Shown here: positions 22,601-34,648 of the stretch, in pieces
Layout: each line of letters starts with the position of its first letter
How positions within the stretch are numbered: position 1 is the stretch's first letter
Source: Oreocharis arfaki
Taxonomy: Eukaryota > Chordata > Aves > Passeriformes > Paramythiidae
Length of the DNA stretch: 64,000 nucleotides
Reading direction: 5' to 3'
Assembly: GCA_013398015.1 (NCBI GenBank)
Contig: VZRR01012420.1
Span: 437,702-501,701, forward strand
The notes under the pieces: model-generated
Seen by the model: the letters and a program-made list of their open reading frames with translations, nothing else
The model's database searches: none
Told to the model about the DNA's origin: nothing
Made by a program: the position numbers and the translations under genes

Positions 22601-25488
22601 AGTGTTTGCCTTTGTATTCCAATTTGATATCTGTGATGTTTGCCTACCTAGCAGAAAAAACAAGCCTCATAAAATTTGATTGTTTTATTAGAGCAGTCAA
22701 ATTAAAAAGTTAAGGGGATAATGAAATATAAGACAAATTGAAATAGTAAAATTTTCCATCTGTCCAGCTCTCATAGGTGACGCATCGACAAATCTTGGCC
22801 AGCTGAGAGGGGACTGACAGGTCAAACCCTGCAGCCTGTACCCAGGCCTGCCTTTTGGTGCAGGCTTCTGCCACAGCTGCATTGCAAACACATCTGTCTC
22901 CCACACGAGGGGCCGAGGAAAATGGGAATATGTCCTGCAAACTTCCAGCTGTCGTTCCTGCTGTGTGCTGACACGAGTGCCAAAAGCCATCTGTCACACA
23001 AGCAGAGAGTGGAGTCGATTTCAGTAAGAAAATGTGGTTAAAAGGCAATTGGCTCTTCACCCTGGCTTTGCGTTTTTTTATCCAGAGCTTCCTCCAGTTT
23101 GAGAAGAGGTCTGTCTGAATGCTAAGTAGGCAAGGACTACAGGGTTTGGACCAAGGTATCATGAAAATCAGGCTGGAAAGCCTTATCTTTAATTACAGGT
23201 GGCAAGGCAAGGGCGGGGTAGTCTCCTGCTCTTACCTCCTACAGCCCTGTTGCCACCATGGGTTGATGCCACACATGGGCCTCCGGTCGTGTAACAAAAT
23301 GACACTCATCCACCTGGACAGCCTCTTTCCCATGCAAATCAGCATTTCATCTTTCACTACTTAGGAAATTAGTCCCTCAGGAGCTAATCCAACACCCTCT
23401 AAAATTCATGGACTATCTCCAAGGAACTGCAGCAGATTTAGGTAAGAGATTTAAAGGATCGTTCAATCAACAGTGTTTCCAGGGCCAGAAAACAAATGGT
23501 GCTTATAGCATGAAGTACTTACAGAATTTATTGATATTTTTACTGAAATTTTTTGGAATCACACTCCTTTAGGAAGAGAGATGTTTGCTGTCAGAAGGAA
23601 ATTACACAGGTTGTAGTTTAATTGTTTTGCAAATTCCGAACCTACACAGAGGTCATGGAGTCCAGATTAATGACTAGATTTTCTTTACATCCAAGATCAA
23701 GTGAAGGTCATAAAGACCAGCTTCAAATCCACAAATTCTCCTGCTATTCTTCAGATGAACCTGGAATCATAGCAGCCAATATTATCTTACTGGCAACGTT
23801 TTTGTTTAGTTAGAAATATGCAGTATGACAGGACTGCTGTTGCCCCTGCTGTGTAACAGATTTAATCTGACAGAGAAGTCAATACTAAGTGTGTAATCAC
23901 TTGCGTCACAACCAGTTTTGTGCTCCTACTTGTGTTATCCTCAATCCCTTCCAGCCAATCTTCCACTGAAGCGTCTAAAAATCCTCAGATGTTATAGCTC
24001 CACACATACTTGAACATGGCAGCTCCTTGTGCTGGTTAACACCACCCAGCACAGCTCCTCAACAGAAGATGTAAAGGTAATAATTGTTCTGGTTTTACTC
24101 TTTTGTTCAGGGCTTGAAGAAAGTTTTTTTGCGTTTTACATTTGTCCTCCATTTCCTCTGTTGGTTCTGCTGCTGGAAGTCAACACTTAAACTTGAGTCC
24201 TATTCACTTGTCTCAGTTTCCAATATTTACCTGGACTTTGACATTTTTTGAACATCTTGTTGCCAGAGTAATCATCTGTGAAATTATGAAGTAAAGAGAA
24301 TTTACCCATGATCTAAGAAGAGGATCTCATGAAATGTGGTCCCTTCTTTTGAAGTAGGCCTTGGTGAAGAGCATGGCCACAAAACTGAGCTCCACTGCTT
24401 GTGTTATTCTCTTACTCTACCTGTAGTCGCATGGCAGGGACATAAATGAACCTCTAACTGCCGGAAGAAAAACCTTCCCTTCCATAGCAAGGGATCATGT
24501 TTGTGTTTTGCTCAGAGTTAACATCTTTCTAATGCAAAATGCTCTTTTTTGGGCTCCCTGGGAGAAACAAGGGCTGATAAAATAAGTAAGACACAATGAA
24601 GTGGATGATATGTGACCCCCAGAGATGAGGAAGGTAAAAAGATGGGAAAGAGGGAGTGCAACCATTATAATTTCTTAAGTAGTTAATTGGAGCCTATGAA
24701 GAAATCAGTCAAGTTTTAATGTAGTACACTGCCTTCGTGGTATCTTTATTTCCCCGTGGCAGGAGGGAGACGCCTTTCAGACTGTTTAGTATTTCATATA
24801 AGTGCTACACTTCTTAATTCTAGTTACTGAAACCTGCTCCACACTCTTCCTGCTACACCTCTTGCAAATCAACCAAGCCTTCATGGAGGTGACACCTCAC
24901 TTTTGCTTTGCTTTGCAGAGCATCCCTTTTGCCATGTTACCTGTTTCACTATCTGCTTTTTGAGTGTCATCTCCTGTGTGTCATTAGAAGTCCAGAAAAA
25001 ATATTGATATGTAAATGGGGGTTATACCTGTTTACTGCTCTGTTTCTTCAAGCCTGTTTTTTGTGGGGTTTGTACTTGCACTTTCATTTTTTAACTTTTG
25101 TTTCTAATTGCAAAACCCTAATTATCTACTAAAGGTTCTTCACTTTTTCTTTATCTGAATGGTTTTGTCCCTCCATTATACTTCATGAGCTTACCACAAC
25201 AAGACAAAAAGAACAGAAGTGTGACGCCCTTCATAAAAGTCAATTGGAGATATGCAGAGCCTGTCCATTAAAGACATCCTCTGGAGAAATTAAACTGTCA
25301 GGAGCAGTTTGCAGCTGGCTCAGTTTGTGGAGAGTGATGGCTCCCCGGGTGATGTGCAGGCAATCATGGTTGGGCTCTGAAGAGGGCTCGTGTTCTTGTT
25401 TTGGCGCAGGCTCAACACCTCCTGCTCTCACGTCTGCCCTTCACATGTCCCACAGGAAGGGGCAGGGAGGCTTTGCAAGTCCATGTCA

Positions 25489-25512
25489 GAAAAGAGAGAG
25501 AGAGGGAGAGTC
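25489..25512. repeat. GA-rich simple repeat
   Basis: A short purine tract of AGAAAAGAGAGAGAGAGGGAGAG type. Low complexity; no further meaning seen. Confidence 0.7.
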
Positions 25513-28500
25513 TAAAAGTTAAGTTTACTGCAGAATAAATGTCTCCAAAAAATACCAACAGCACAGGTAGCACTGCTTTCCTGGGACTCCTGCAGGGCTG
25601 CGAGTACTGTAAATACCACTTTTGGAAGACTTTGAAGAGGTAGATCTCTCTGGTTCACATAAGACATTCAGGGCACTTCAGTTGGCTTCATGATACTGAG
25701 ATGTCTGCTTTTGAACAGTCCTTGGGCTTCCCAGCACCTCAGCAGAATCACATGAAAGGATTGTGAGATTCAATAGCAAACCTATTAAAACTGTATCAGT
25801 ATGATGAGAGCAGCAATCAGTGCAGGCACTAGAGGACTTACACAACTTCTAGAGAAACAATTACTTGTTTTAGTTATGTTTTCCCGACAATCCAGTGACC
25901 ACAAACTGGTTGATTTTATCTCTGCAATCTTCTCTGAAGAAAGTATTTTCTTATTTTCTTTAAGGATATTTCAAGTTCCTAGCTTTCAAACACTGTAAAG
26001 GGAATAACACCTTCATCTGCTAAATGGCTGTTGTGTACAAGGGATAAATTTTGCCTAGAGCACCCTGCTGTGAGTAGGGTATGCGGGCACGGAGACCTCA
26101 ATGAAGCCTCACACAGCACTGAGCTATTCTCTCGAATATGAATTAAGGGTCTTGGGGGCCATAGAGGTCTCCAGGAAAGTCTAATCAGCATCACAACATC
26201 ATCCTGATCTGGCAAAGTGCTGAGACAAGTGGTGAACTACTCTTCGCTTGAAATGTGTATGTACTGCTTTGAATGGTTTTGGTGCCTGTATCTGTGCATC
26301 ACCCTTCTACTCTTCCAAAACTTCTCTTTTGGTGCAGTAAAACCTTATTTTTATCAATAACATGATCCAATCACATAATGGAAACAACCACATATCAAAA
26401 ACTTCATAAGCAGCTCCTCCTTGTGAGTGATGCCTAATTTCTTTCTGAGTCCCAGTTAACACTCCTACATAAGAAAAGGTGTACATCTGAAAGAGTCAGG
26501 GATTTTCTCACTGTATTCTGAGAGAAAATTGCCACTGGAGCGCCAAAAAGGATTTGAAACAGGAAGAAACTTTCCTAATAATAGAGAAGTCAAATGTCTG
26601 GTTATCTGCCTGGCCTGCCATATGCTACAAGTTCTAATAAGCAATTGTGTTGCAAAGCCAAGAACAACTCCTTTGTCTTTTACTACCCTTAAAAGAAATC
26701 ATTGTCTGAGAGTCATGCTGTTATTCTTGGCAGATGGCTGCAGCTCAGCTCACACTGAACTTCAAGAAATGGAAACAGAAGGCTATGGGGCACAAACAGG
26801 AAACCTCCTTACATTGCCCCACAGACAGACACATCCACAGGAGTTACCTCCTTGTATTCATCCTTTGAATAACCTACAGTCTCAGCATTGTTACGTGACC
26901 TTCTAACCGCATACACACAACAAAGGATCACTCAATGCTTTACAGATGCATTTCCTGTTTGAAATAAGAGTTTGACTCAGAAAGAGAAGTATAGAAAACC
27001 AGTGTGGTTTCCCTTGTCTACACTTTTTAAACGAGGGTAAGAGATTTCGCTCACTTTATCTTTAAATTTTGTGTGGGCTGTTAGCCATTTTTAATTGGAA
27101 GCAAAATATGATAAAAACATAAGTCTAATCATAACATCAACATGATCACACTGTACAGGCATTTCTTGAGTCCCTGGCTAGTATCACCTTACTTTAACAG
27201 CCAGAATTCTGTCCCTGGCACGAGGATGTGCTCTTCAGTCTATTTCATCCCACCTCCTACTAGATACAGGGTAAGAAACAAACCTTTACTTAGCTCTCAT
27301 TAATTAGCCTAAAAGCTATTTGTTTACCACTGATAATTTCAAACCTAGATTTCATGTGTTGCACAAGATGTTGCAACCCATACTGGATGCACAGTAATAA
27401 TTCAAATAAGAAATTCACGAAGGCTGAAATAATTCCTAGCAAAGCATACCTCTTTTCCTGGAAAATGGAACTACCTAGTGATAGATGTAGTCTCCTGTAA
27501 AATTCAAATAACAGGGGTTTGAAATGCTCACTATTTCATTGGAAAGCTGTTTACAACAGACCTGTAGCTTTGAACTCTGACTGGTAAGCCTTCAAGTCGT
27601 GATTTGTGTAGAACTCAGCTGCAGTTTGGAAAGGTTTAAATTGCTTGATTAAGTTATTCATAACTTTTAGTTTAGACAACTGGAATCACTGCACTTTTCT
27701 ATCAATGCTAATTGGTTTCTAGATTGCACTATTTTGCTGTGTTTAGCAAAGAGAGAACTGGTATCCTGCTTTTCTGCATGCTGTTCAGTAGGCACTGGAT
27801 CATTAATGTGAAATACTGCACAACTGGTTTGCAATTCATCTTAAAGATGAACTGCAGTTCCTTAATGGTCTTGAACTTTTAGTTTAAGAAAATAAATAAT
27901 ATAAATCCTTCAATGTAAGGCAGAGGGGAGGAACCAAAAGTGCCCATTCCTGGCAGTAGGGTTATAAAAATCCCTGCTCGAAAATGCCTTTCTTCTCATT
28001 AGACATTACTTATTTCCTGACAACATTTCTTGGAGTGGATTTATTGTCACCAGCCAAATATTTTGCACAACACAGAGGGTGCCAAGGAATCATCTGAGCA
28101 TATACTTCTGTATCATTAAAAGTGGCCAATGTAACTTAGAAATGCCACCCAATATTCTCAAGCTAATGTGACACCACAATATCACACTAATTTTTGCTTT
28201 TTTTTTTTTAAGTATGAAATCCACACTTTATAGCCAGATTTGCTGAATATTACGGTCATATTTCAGAGCAGCAGGCAATAAATTGTTTGAGATTTTAATT
28301 CTTTTCCTTCTATTAGAAAATTTTGGGCCAGTGCACTGGAAAATTCGAACTCATGACCAACACTGCACAGAGGAGTGTTAGTTAAATTTCTGCACAGGAC
28401 TTAAAAAACACCAGGAATTTGCTGTCTGTACAAAATCATTCTATACAATGCTTTCTATTTTTGGTATCTGATTGCACTATCATTGATGAAGACAAAATAT

Positions 28501-30752
28501 CTCACACATGTTTCAGTAGAAGAGAAAATTAATTTAAAAATAATTTGTTTGATATGTTGCAAGTCTGAAGAAAAGCAGTTGTCAGGTTCAGTGTGAAGGC
28601 ACATCACCAGTATTTTTATATTCTTGGCAGAGTCTGACAACCTGTGACTGGACTGTCAGCAAAAGTTCCAGTTTCTCCTGGGAGACAGGTTTGTAATGTA
28701 TCCCCTAATATGAGCACAAGGCCAGTCAATTAAATGAAAAGAATGGAAATTTTAAAAGATGTGAAAATCTCTCTTTTTGTATAGGTTAACACGGACTGTC
28801 AAATCCATTGCACACAGAGTCAGCAGGTCAAACATTATTGCTGGATATTTAAAGAGTTTGGAACGTATCCTGCCAATTTTACTGCAGTGCAAAGATAATT
28901 AGACACTGTCCTCATGGCCTTCAGGTTCCAAGAAAAAGTTCTTCCTTTGAAGTTCACTATGTACTTGGTGAGTTACAACAGAGCTACAAGGACCAAGAGA
29001 GAAGATAAAATTCTCAAAGGTCAAACATCTAGAATGAAGTGCAGCAATATTCTTATTCCTACTGGCTTCCCATGAGAGCTGGGAACAAAACCCTCAGCAG
29101 TGACCCTAAAATTCTCCTGCATTGTGTTTTGACTGTGACTAAAGCGCATTAAATTGAAACTCCTGTGGGAAGTGTTCTGCTCTGAGGGAAATACTATCAA
29201 ACAAATGAAAAACAAAATTTAAGGAGCGTGGTGAGGGGTGCACGGGCTCTGGGCCAGAGGCTGCAGCCAGTACAGCCCACATAGGGCTGTGTAGGCTTCT
29301 TGGAGGGAAAAGATGCAACTGGAGGGCAGAGCCCCTTTTAACCTGAAGCACATTTGAGTTGGATTCTGCAAGTCAGTGGTTGAAGAGGACATCTCTGCCC
29401 CCCCGCATCATTCTTGTGCCCTACAATATACCTGTCAGTCCCCTAGGATGCAGCTCCAGATGGAGTGTGATGTGCCCATCTAGATAAGGTGTTATGTTAC
29501 TGGGTGCATTCCCATAAAGTTTTTATTTTTCCACTTTTATGGTTTTATCTACAACGTTACTCTGCTGGAAAGGCTTTTTCTTCATCTTGGTGTAAGGAAA
29601 CAAGTATATAGCGGGTGAAACACAAAGTAGAGGCTGCTTTATGCTTCAAGCTGTATAACAAAAATCAGAGCACAAGTGGGAAATAAACATTTGTGAGGAA
29701 GAAAATGGCATAGAAGGAGGTGGAGAGGCACCATAAAACACATTAGCAATTCAAGAAAAGATGTGGCTGCTTGTTACGAAAACTGAATACCAGACAGAAG
29801 AGTGAAACTGCTGATACTGAGTGATGTCACAGAGTAACCCCAGGTGTGGTTGTGGTTTTGTTACAGGTTTTTATTATGGACAGACATTTACTGTGGATAA
29901 GAAGCCTTCGTTATTAATAACCCCTATCCCAGACAATGGGGCCAGGTGGGGCTCAATGCTCCTGGATCATTTAGATAATTTCCCTGATGTGTTACACAGT
30001 GACCCACACCATTCTCCCTGCCAGAGTTTTGACTACACTGTTTATTAATCCCTACAGTGAAGGACATTCCCTCTTACATTAGTTTTTCTGAGTGTTTTCC
30101 TCCTTTTCTTCAGAAGTGTTTCCCAGTGACCTACCACAGTTTCTCTTACTGCGTGTGGAACTCACTATATCTTCCTGTACAAACCATGGATATGAAGAGA
30201 AAATTGTTCCAACCCTCTTTGTGTGAGGATGACAAAGTGTGGTTTGGCTTTTAAATGCCAGGCTGAGCTTTCAGCCTTTCAAATATAAAATCATCCATTT
30301 CATTTAAAAATTTACCATTGTTGAGTAACATGGAATTCTCTAGGTCATTTAAAAATATCTCCTTTCAGATTGCAACCACATGTGAAACATGTGGCTTCTT
30401 TGTGACCAAATAATAAAAAAGCTCAAACAAACAAGGTCTGAGAGTTGTGCTGAAGGTTGTAACACAGAGGAATGCTATGGTCTGGAGCTTGCTGCAGCAG
30501 GAAATATGCTGTAAGACATGCTGTGATTGAGTCATTCTCTCTACTAAATTTTCAAATTGCTGTGACACAACATTTAAACTGGTGAAAGAAAGGTTATAGA
30601 TCCCTCAAGGTATCAGTGCAAAGAAGTGTTTTATATGCACACCTTGTGGGTATTTGAATAAAGAAATCAGTCTGCAAAAGTAAAATGTGATGAAAAAGTT
30701 CTCTTCTCTTTTTGTTACTGCCATTTTGTCTTCCACCCACCTATACATATAT

Positions 30753-30782
30753 CAGTGATACAGATATGTTTCTGTATCACTG
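30753..30782. repeat. Perfect 11-bp inverted repeat with 8-base loop
   Basis: Arms CAGTGATACAG (30753-30763) and CTGTATCACTG (30772-30782) flank ATATGTTT. The stem does not extend outward, so it is short for a microRNA precursor. Confidence 0.8.
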
Positions 30783-30959
30783 TAGCATTAACAGCTTTTT
30801 CTTTTCATTCATGCAGCTGTTATCTATTCAAATATCCAGATGACGGGATCTTTCAGAGGAGACCTCTTTCCTCTTTTTGTAGTAAGAAACCTTAGCAGTC
30901 AGTTCCTATGGAAGGTAGGCTAATCTTTTTCTCATGGTAAAATCCAAATCATTTGGTCA

Positions 30960-31601
30960 TGTACTGGGTTTGCACAGCCAGATTCTGGTGGCAGGGGGGC
31001 TGCAGGGGTGGCTTCTCTGAGAAGCTGCCAGAAACTTCCCCCATATCCAAAAGAGCGGGTGCCAGCCAGCTCCAGGATAGACTCACAGCTGGCCAAGGCC
31101 AAGCCCATCAGCGATGGTGGTAACACCTCTGGGAGAATGCGTTTAAGAAAGGGGGGAACAGTGCACAGCTGCTGCTGAAGAGAGGAGTGAGAATGCGTAA
31201 GAGAAACAACTTGATAGTGAAGAAGGGATGGCAGCTGGTGCTCCAGGCACCAGAGCAGAGATTCCCTTGCAGGCCCTGGTGCAGCCCATGGTGAGGCAGC
31301 TGTGCCCCAGCAGCCCATGGAGGTCCATGGGGAGCAGAGATCCACCTGTAGCCAACAGAGGTGCATGAGGGAAGGGACATCCACTTGCAGCCCTTGCAGG
31401 ACCCCATGCTGGAGTGGGGGGATGCCCAAAGGGTGTTGTGATCCTGTGGGTAGCCCACGACTGTAACTGCTCAGTGATCTCTCCCTGTCCATATCTCAAC
31501 CCATCTACTGTTCTTTTTCTCTCCTCTGTCCAGCTGAGGAGGCCAGTGACAGAGCAGCTTGTTGGGCACCTGCTGTCCAGCCAGAATCAACCCACGACAC
31601 A
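30960..31601 (+). mobile_element. ERVL-type LTR with internal deletion
   Basis: Starts TGTACTGGGTTTGCACAGCC and ends CAACCCACGACACA. The order of blocks matches a common avian ERVL LTR as I remember it: 'CAGGGGGGCTGCAGGGGTGGC' near 30992-31012, 'GGCCAAGGCCAAGCCCATCAG' near 31093-31113, repeated 'GCAGCCCATGG' units near 31270-31325, then 'AGTGATCTCTCCCTGTCC' at about 31472-31490 and the terminal 'CAGCTGAGGAGG...' block near 31531. A long middle segment, including the polyadenylation region, is missing at a junction near 31455-31465. No internal retroviral sequence follows. No clean 5-bp target duplication is visible (GGTCA left, CCGTA right). Confidence 0.85.
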
Positions 31602-34489
31602 CCGTAAAATGAGACTTCATATAACACCGTGTCAGAAACTATTCACGATAAAGGAGACAGGCAGGCACGTCTCCTGCCAGCTACTAATGACCTGCTTACT
31701 CCCCTCAGCTCTGCCTGGAGCTGGCACTTCTAACCATATCTTTCAGAGGAAAAGACCTGTGATTTAGGAAAAGAATTTTATAAGTGCGAAAGTCATTTAG
31801 CTACCTTTGCCAAGTTCAAAATCCTGCTGCAAGCCATGAGTGAGTTGGTGTATCCAGGATAAATCACTGTATTTAGGCTGCATTTTGATACTGCAGTTCA
31901 GATGTTCTCAGAGGTTCATTGTTAAAGACAAAGCTAGCAGCTGCCTCAAGCCTGGCACTTCTGGGGCTGGAGCAAGTTTGGATTTGCAGACAGTGACTCT
32001 TAGCAGTGTATTGGAGCCTCAGGGCTTAGATTATAACCCTGCACTCCGTGGTGATTGCCTGGGGAGTGAGGCAGCACAGCTTAGGGAGAGAGAGAAGAGG
32101 CTGGAATGCAACATGAGAAAAGACTCAAAGAGCCAATCCTAACAAGGGAGCTACTGCCACAAGAGCCCACGTCACAAGCCAGATCTGTTGGTCACTCCAC
32201 TCTATGGAGTGATGCCTCATCCATAAAATGGGTCTTTCGAGCCTGATGTTTTAGCAAAGAGAAACCACTATTAAACACATCTGTGCTGACCTTTACTGCT
32301 CAAAGGCAGGGCATAGACCTACAAGCCCTTGTCTGTCAAAAGCAGAACCAAACAGCCCATTCCAGGAGCTCTAGACCACTGGAGGAGCCAGGAGCATATT
32401 GAGCATAAGGAGTCACCAGCATGGTGGTCCATTTTCTCTGGCTGCCGAACCAACACAAGAGCAGCCCAGAGACTGACTTTGTGTGGCTGTGCTCTCCCAG
32501 CTCCTGCTGAGAACTGATGTCGTATTCTGTGTCCTTCTTTAGCTGGCATGGCCACAAGCCAAGGATCCCATCGGTGTCTTCTTCAAAATCTTTTGCCTTC
32601 ACTGTGACATCTTCACTCTTTCCTCAGGCCACCATAGGTGCTCCTGAAGGGTCATGAGTTCATACGCACAGGTGAGTTGGAATTCATATCAGGAAATTCA
32701 AAAGGAAAAATGTAGACTGGATAGGTATAAGGAAGAGACAAGATACTTTAATGAGTGTAACAGTAGCTTGATCCTCTTTCTGCTGCTTATTTCTTAATTC
32801 TTAATTTTGATTAAATATATATATATGATGTGTTTTCTTTTAAACTTTATTTTTTATTTATTTTTTGATCTCACTTTCAGGTTCAGGACTGTTATTGAAA
32901 GTTCAAGCTAGTTAAGATAGTTTTTGTTTCCTTAGAGATGCAAAAAACAGGAATCAAAATTGAAACACAATATTTGAGAACAGTCAGAGTATTTAGAATT
33001 GTTTAGATAACTTGATGATCATCATTATCATAATTTTTCATTTTCTCTCTAAGTTTTCTTTTAAGTTCTCTTTGAACTCCTCCCTCTCCTTTTCTTTTTG
33101 CAGTATAGGCAAACTAATTCTTCTGCCCAGCTCATCTGGGAAGTGTGTGACTTCTTTTCAAACAGATGTCTTCAATAAACCTATCATTTTCAACTCAACC
33201 TTATTATATATTGCTAGTCATTTCACAATGTCCCAAGCAGTGATTTTTTATCATTAAATCAGTGGGAAGCCTGAAGAACAGAGGGCTGTACATATTTTAT
33301 CCTTTTCCTTCCAGAATTTTTAACATTTAATGCTGCATTGCTTTCAACATGCCTTTCCTATCTTTAAGCATAACAGTTCTGAACAATTAGGAGGGGCGTG
33401 AGTATTAACTGAAGTCCTTAATTGTGAAATAATTTTGGGGGGGGGGATTCTGAAATTCCATGTATTATTTCATGAAAACTGCCTTGGAAATGGCGGCTGA
33501 TCCCCGTTCTCTATGAAATAACCCTCTTTTCATTGGAGCATTAACATACGACTCAGCCTAATGCAGTTGTTTCAGAAAGGTGTGAGGCACAAAGCCACTG
33601 CTAAACTAGATGAACAACCTGGAAAGAAAAAAAACAAAAATTTGTGTTCCTGAAAGCTTGTTTGATTTAGTCCCCAACAGTATGGCTTAGTCTCATAAAA
33701 TATATTACCTTTCCCCACAAATCATATTTTGCTCATTAGAGTGTTACATGGCAAACTTAATTATTGTAATCACACTGGGGATGTTGGATTAAAAAGCCTA
33801 CAGACATTTAAAGTAGGATTAATGTCTTCATGTAACAGCAAAAACTGATGTAACTTCCATGCCACTGGGAAGGAAATTTGCTATGGAAATAATGCCATTT
33901 TAATTCCAAAAAGTTTAAATGTCTGCTTGGTTTGAGGAAACATTCTGCTTGCTACATTTTTCTCAGCTCCAAGGTTTTTGAGTCTTGTACGGAAATCGTA
34001 CAGTAATTGGATTCTCAGAGTTGTTTCCTAAGGAAATTAATCTTTATGTATTCCTGCAGTCTATCTATCAGTCTCTTGGCTTCTCCCTAAATTTTGAAAC
34101 TACTAGACAATTTCAACCAAATTTAGAGTACCCTGGATGCCTATATTCCTTTATAATTATAACTGGGAGCTGAATAGAATAGAAGGATTTAAATCAGAGC
34201 TCATTGAGAAGAGAAAAAGGTGTCAGGCATCACAGGCTGTGCCTGGCAGCAGCTGGATGTGCCAGGATAACACAGGCCCAATCTGTACATCTGCATCAGC
34301 CACAGCCCAGCCCAGACCACCCCAGTCTGCCCTGGAAATGGGAGGGAAGGTGGAACTCTTGGAGCTGGGAGGATTTAGGGGACCAAAGTCATTATGCAAG
34401 TGGAGTTAGTTAGCTGTGCTCTTTCTGATACAGCTTTGTCTGTTTTGTTTGTAAAGGGAGGGTGATTATTACCGCTTAGAATTTCTGAG
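31602..34489. other. Non-coding stretch with simple repeats
   Basis: No gene or transposon recognised. It holds a 12-base AT microsatellite at 32815-32826, G10 at 33437-33446, and a repeat-free AT-rich block at 33650-33965 that may be a conserved non-coding element. Slightly GC-rich patches (31680-32120, 32320-32640, 34210-34400) have only frames of about 100 codons or fewer. Confidence 0.5.
32815..32826. repeat. AT dinucleotide microsatellite
   Basis: Six AT units within an AT-rich stretch. Short, probably stable. Confidence 0.8.
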
Positions 34490-34648
34490 TGGAATCACAA
34501 AGTCTCCATTCTTGGAGGTTTTCAAGGCCAAACAGCACAAATCCATGAGCAGTCCTGTTCGGCCCATAGGTGAGCCTGCTTTGAGCAGCAGGCTGGGCTA
34601 GAGTAGCCCTTGCAACCTGAGTCATCCTATGATCCTGTGAGTCTGTGG
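34490..34648 (+). mobile_element. CR1 LINE, short degenerate 3' end
   Basis: The blocks 'CTTGGAGGTTTTCAAGGCC' (about 34511-34529), 'CCTGCTTTGAGCAGCAGGCTGG' near 34568-34589 and the tail 'ATCCTATGATCCTGTGA' near 34623-34639 are typical of the CR1 subfamily ending with GACCTGCTTTGAGCAGGGGGTTGG. Only about 150 bp remain and the tail octamers are mutated, so it is an old copy. Confidence 0.85.

Larger units (their letters stand above)
17647..30959. other. Long single-copy non-coding stretch
   Basis: In over 13 kb I recognise no gene and no dated transposon. It contains two local tandem duplications (19391-19462, 19571-19668), a purine-rich GA tract (25489-25512), a poly-T run near 28200, and a perfect 11-bp inverted repeat at 30753-30782. 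GC-richer patches at 22740-23300, 25250-25460 and 29220-29350 carry no sustained open frame with recognisable homology; the longest is 150 codons at 22710-23162 (-). The block 27560-27900 is AT-rich and repeat-free and may be a conserved element. Confidence 0.5.

Noticed and set aside
22710..23162. 150-codon minus-strand frame in a GC-richer patch with several cysteines
   Set aside because: No recognisable domain, and the overlapping 97-codon frame is also open. Length is within chance expectation, and no splice or start context distinguishes it.
30932..31492. 186-codon open frame on the minus strand, the longest in the window
   Set aside because: It lies antisense across the ERVL-type LTR. 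GC-rich LTR sequence is poor in stop codons, and two other frames in the same place are also open. No domain is recognisable.
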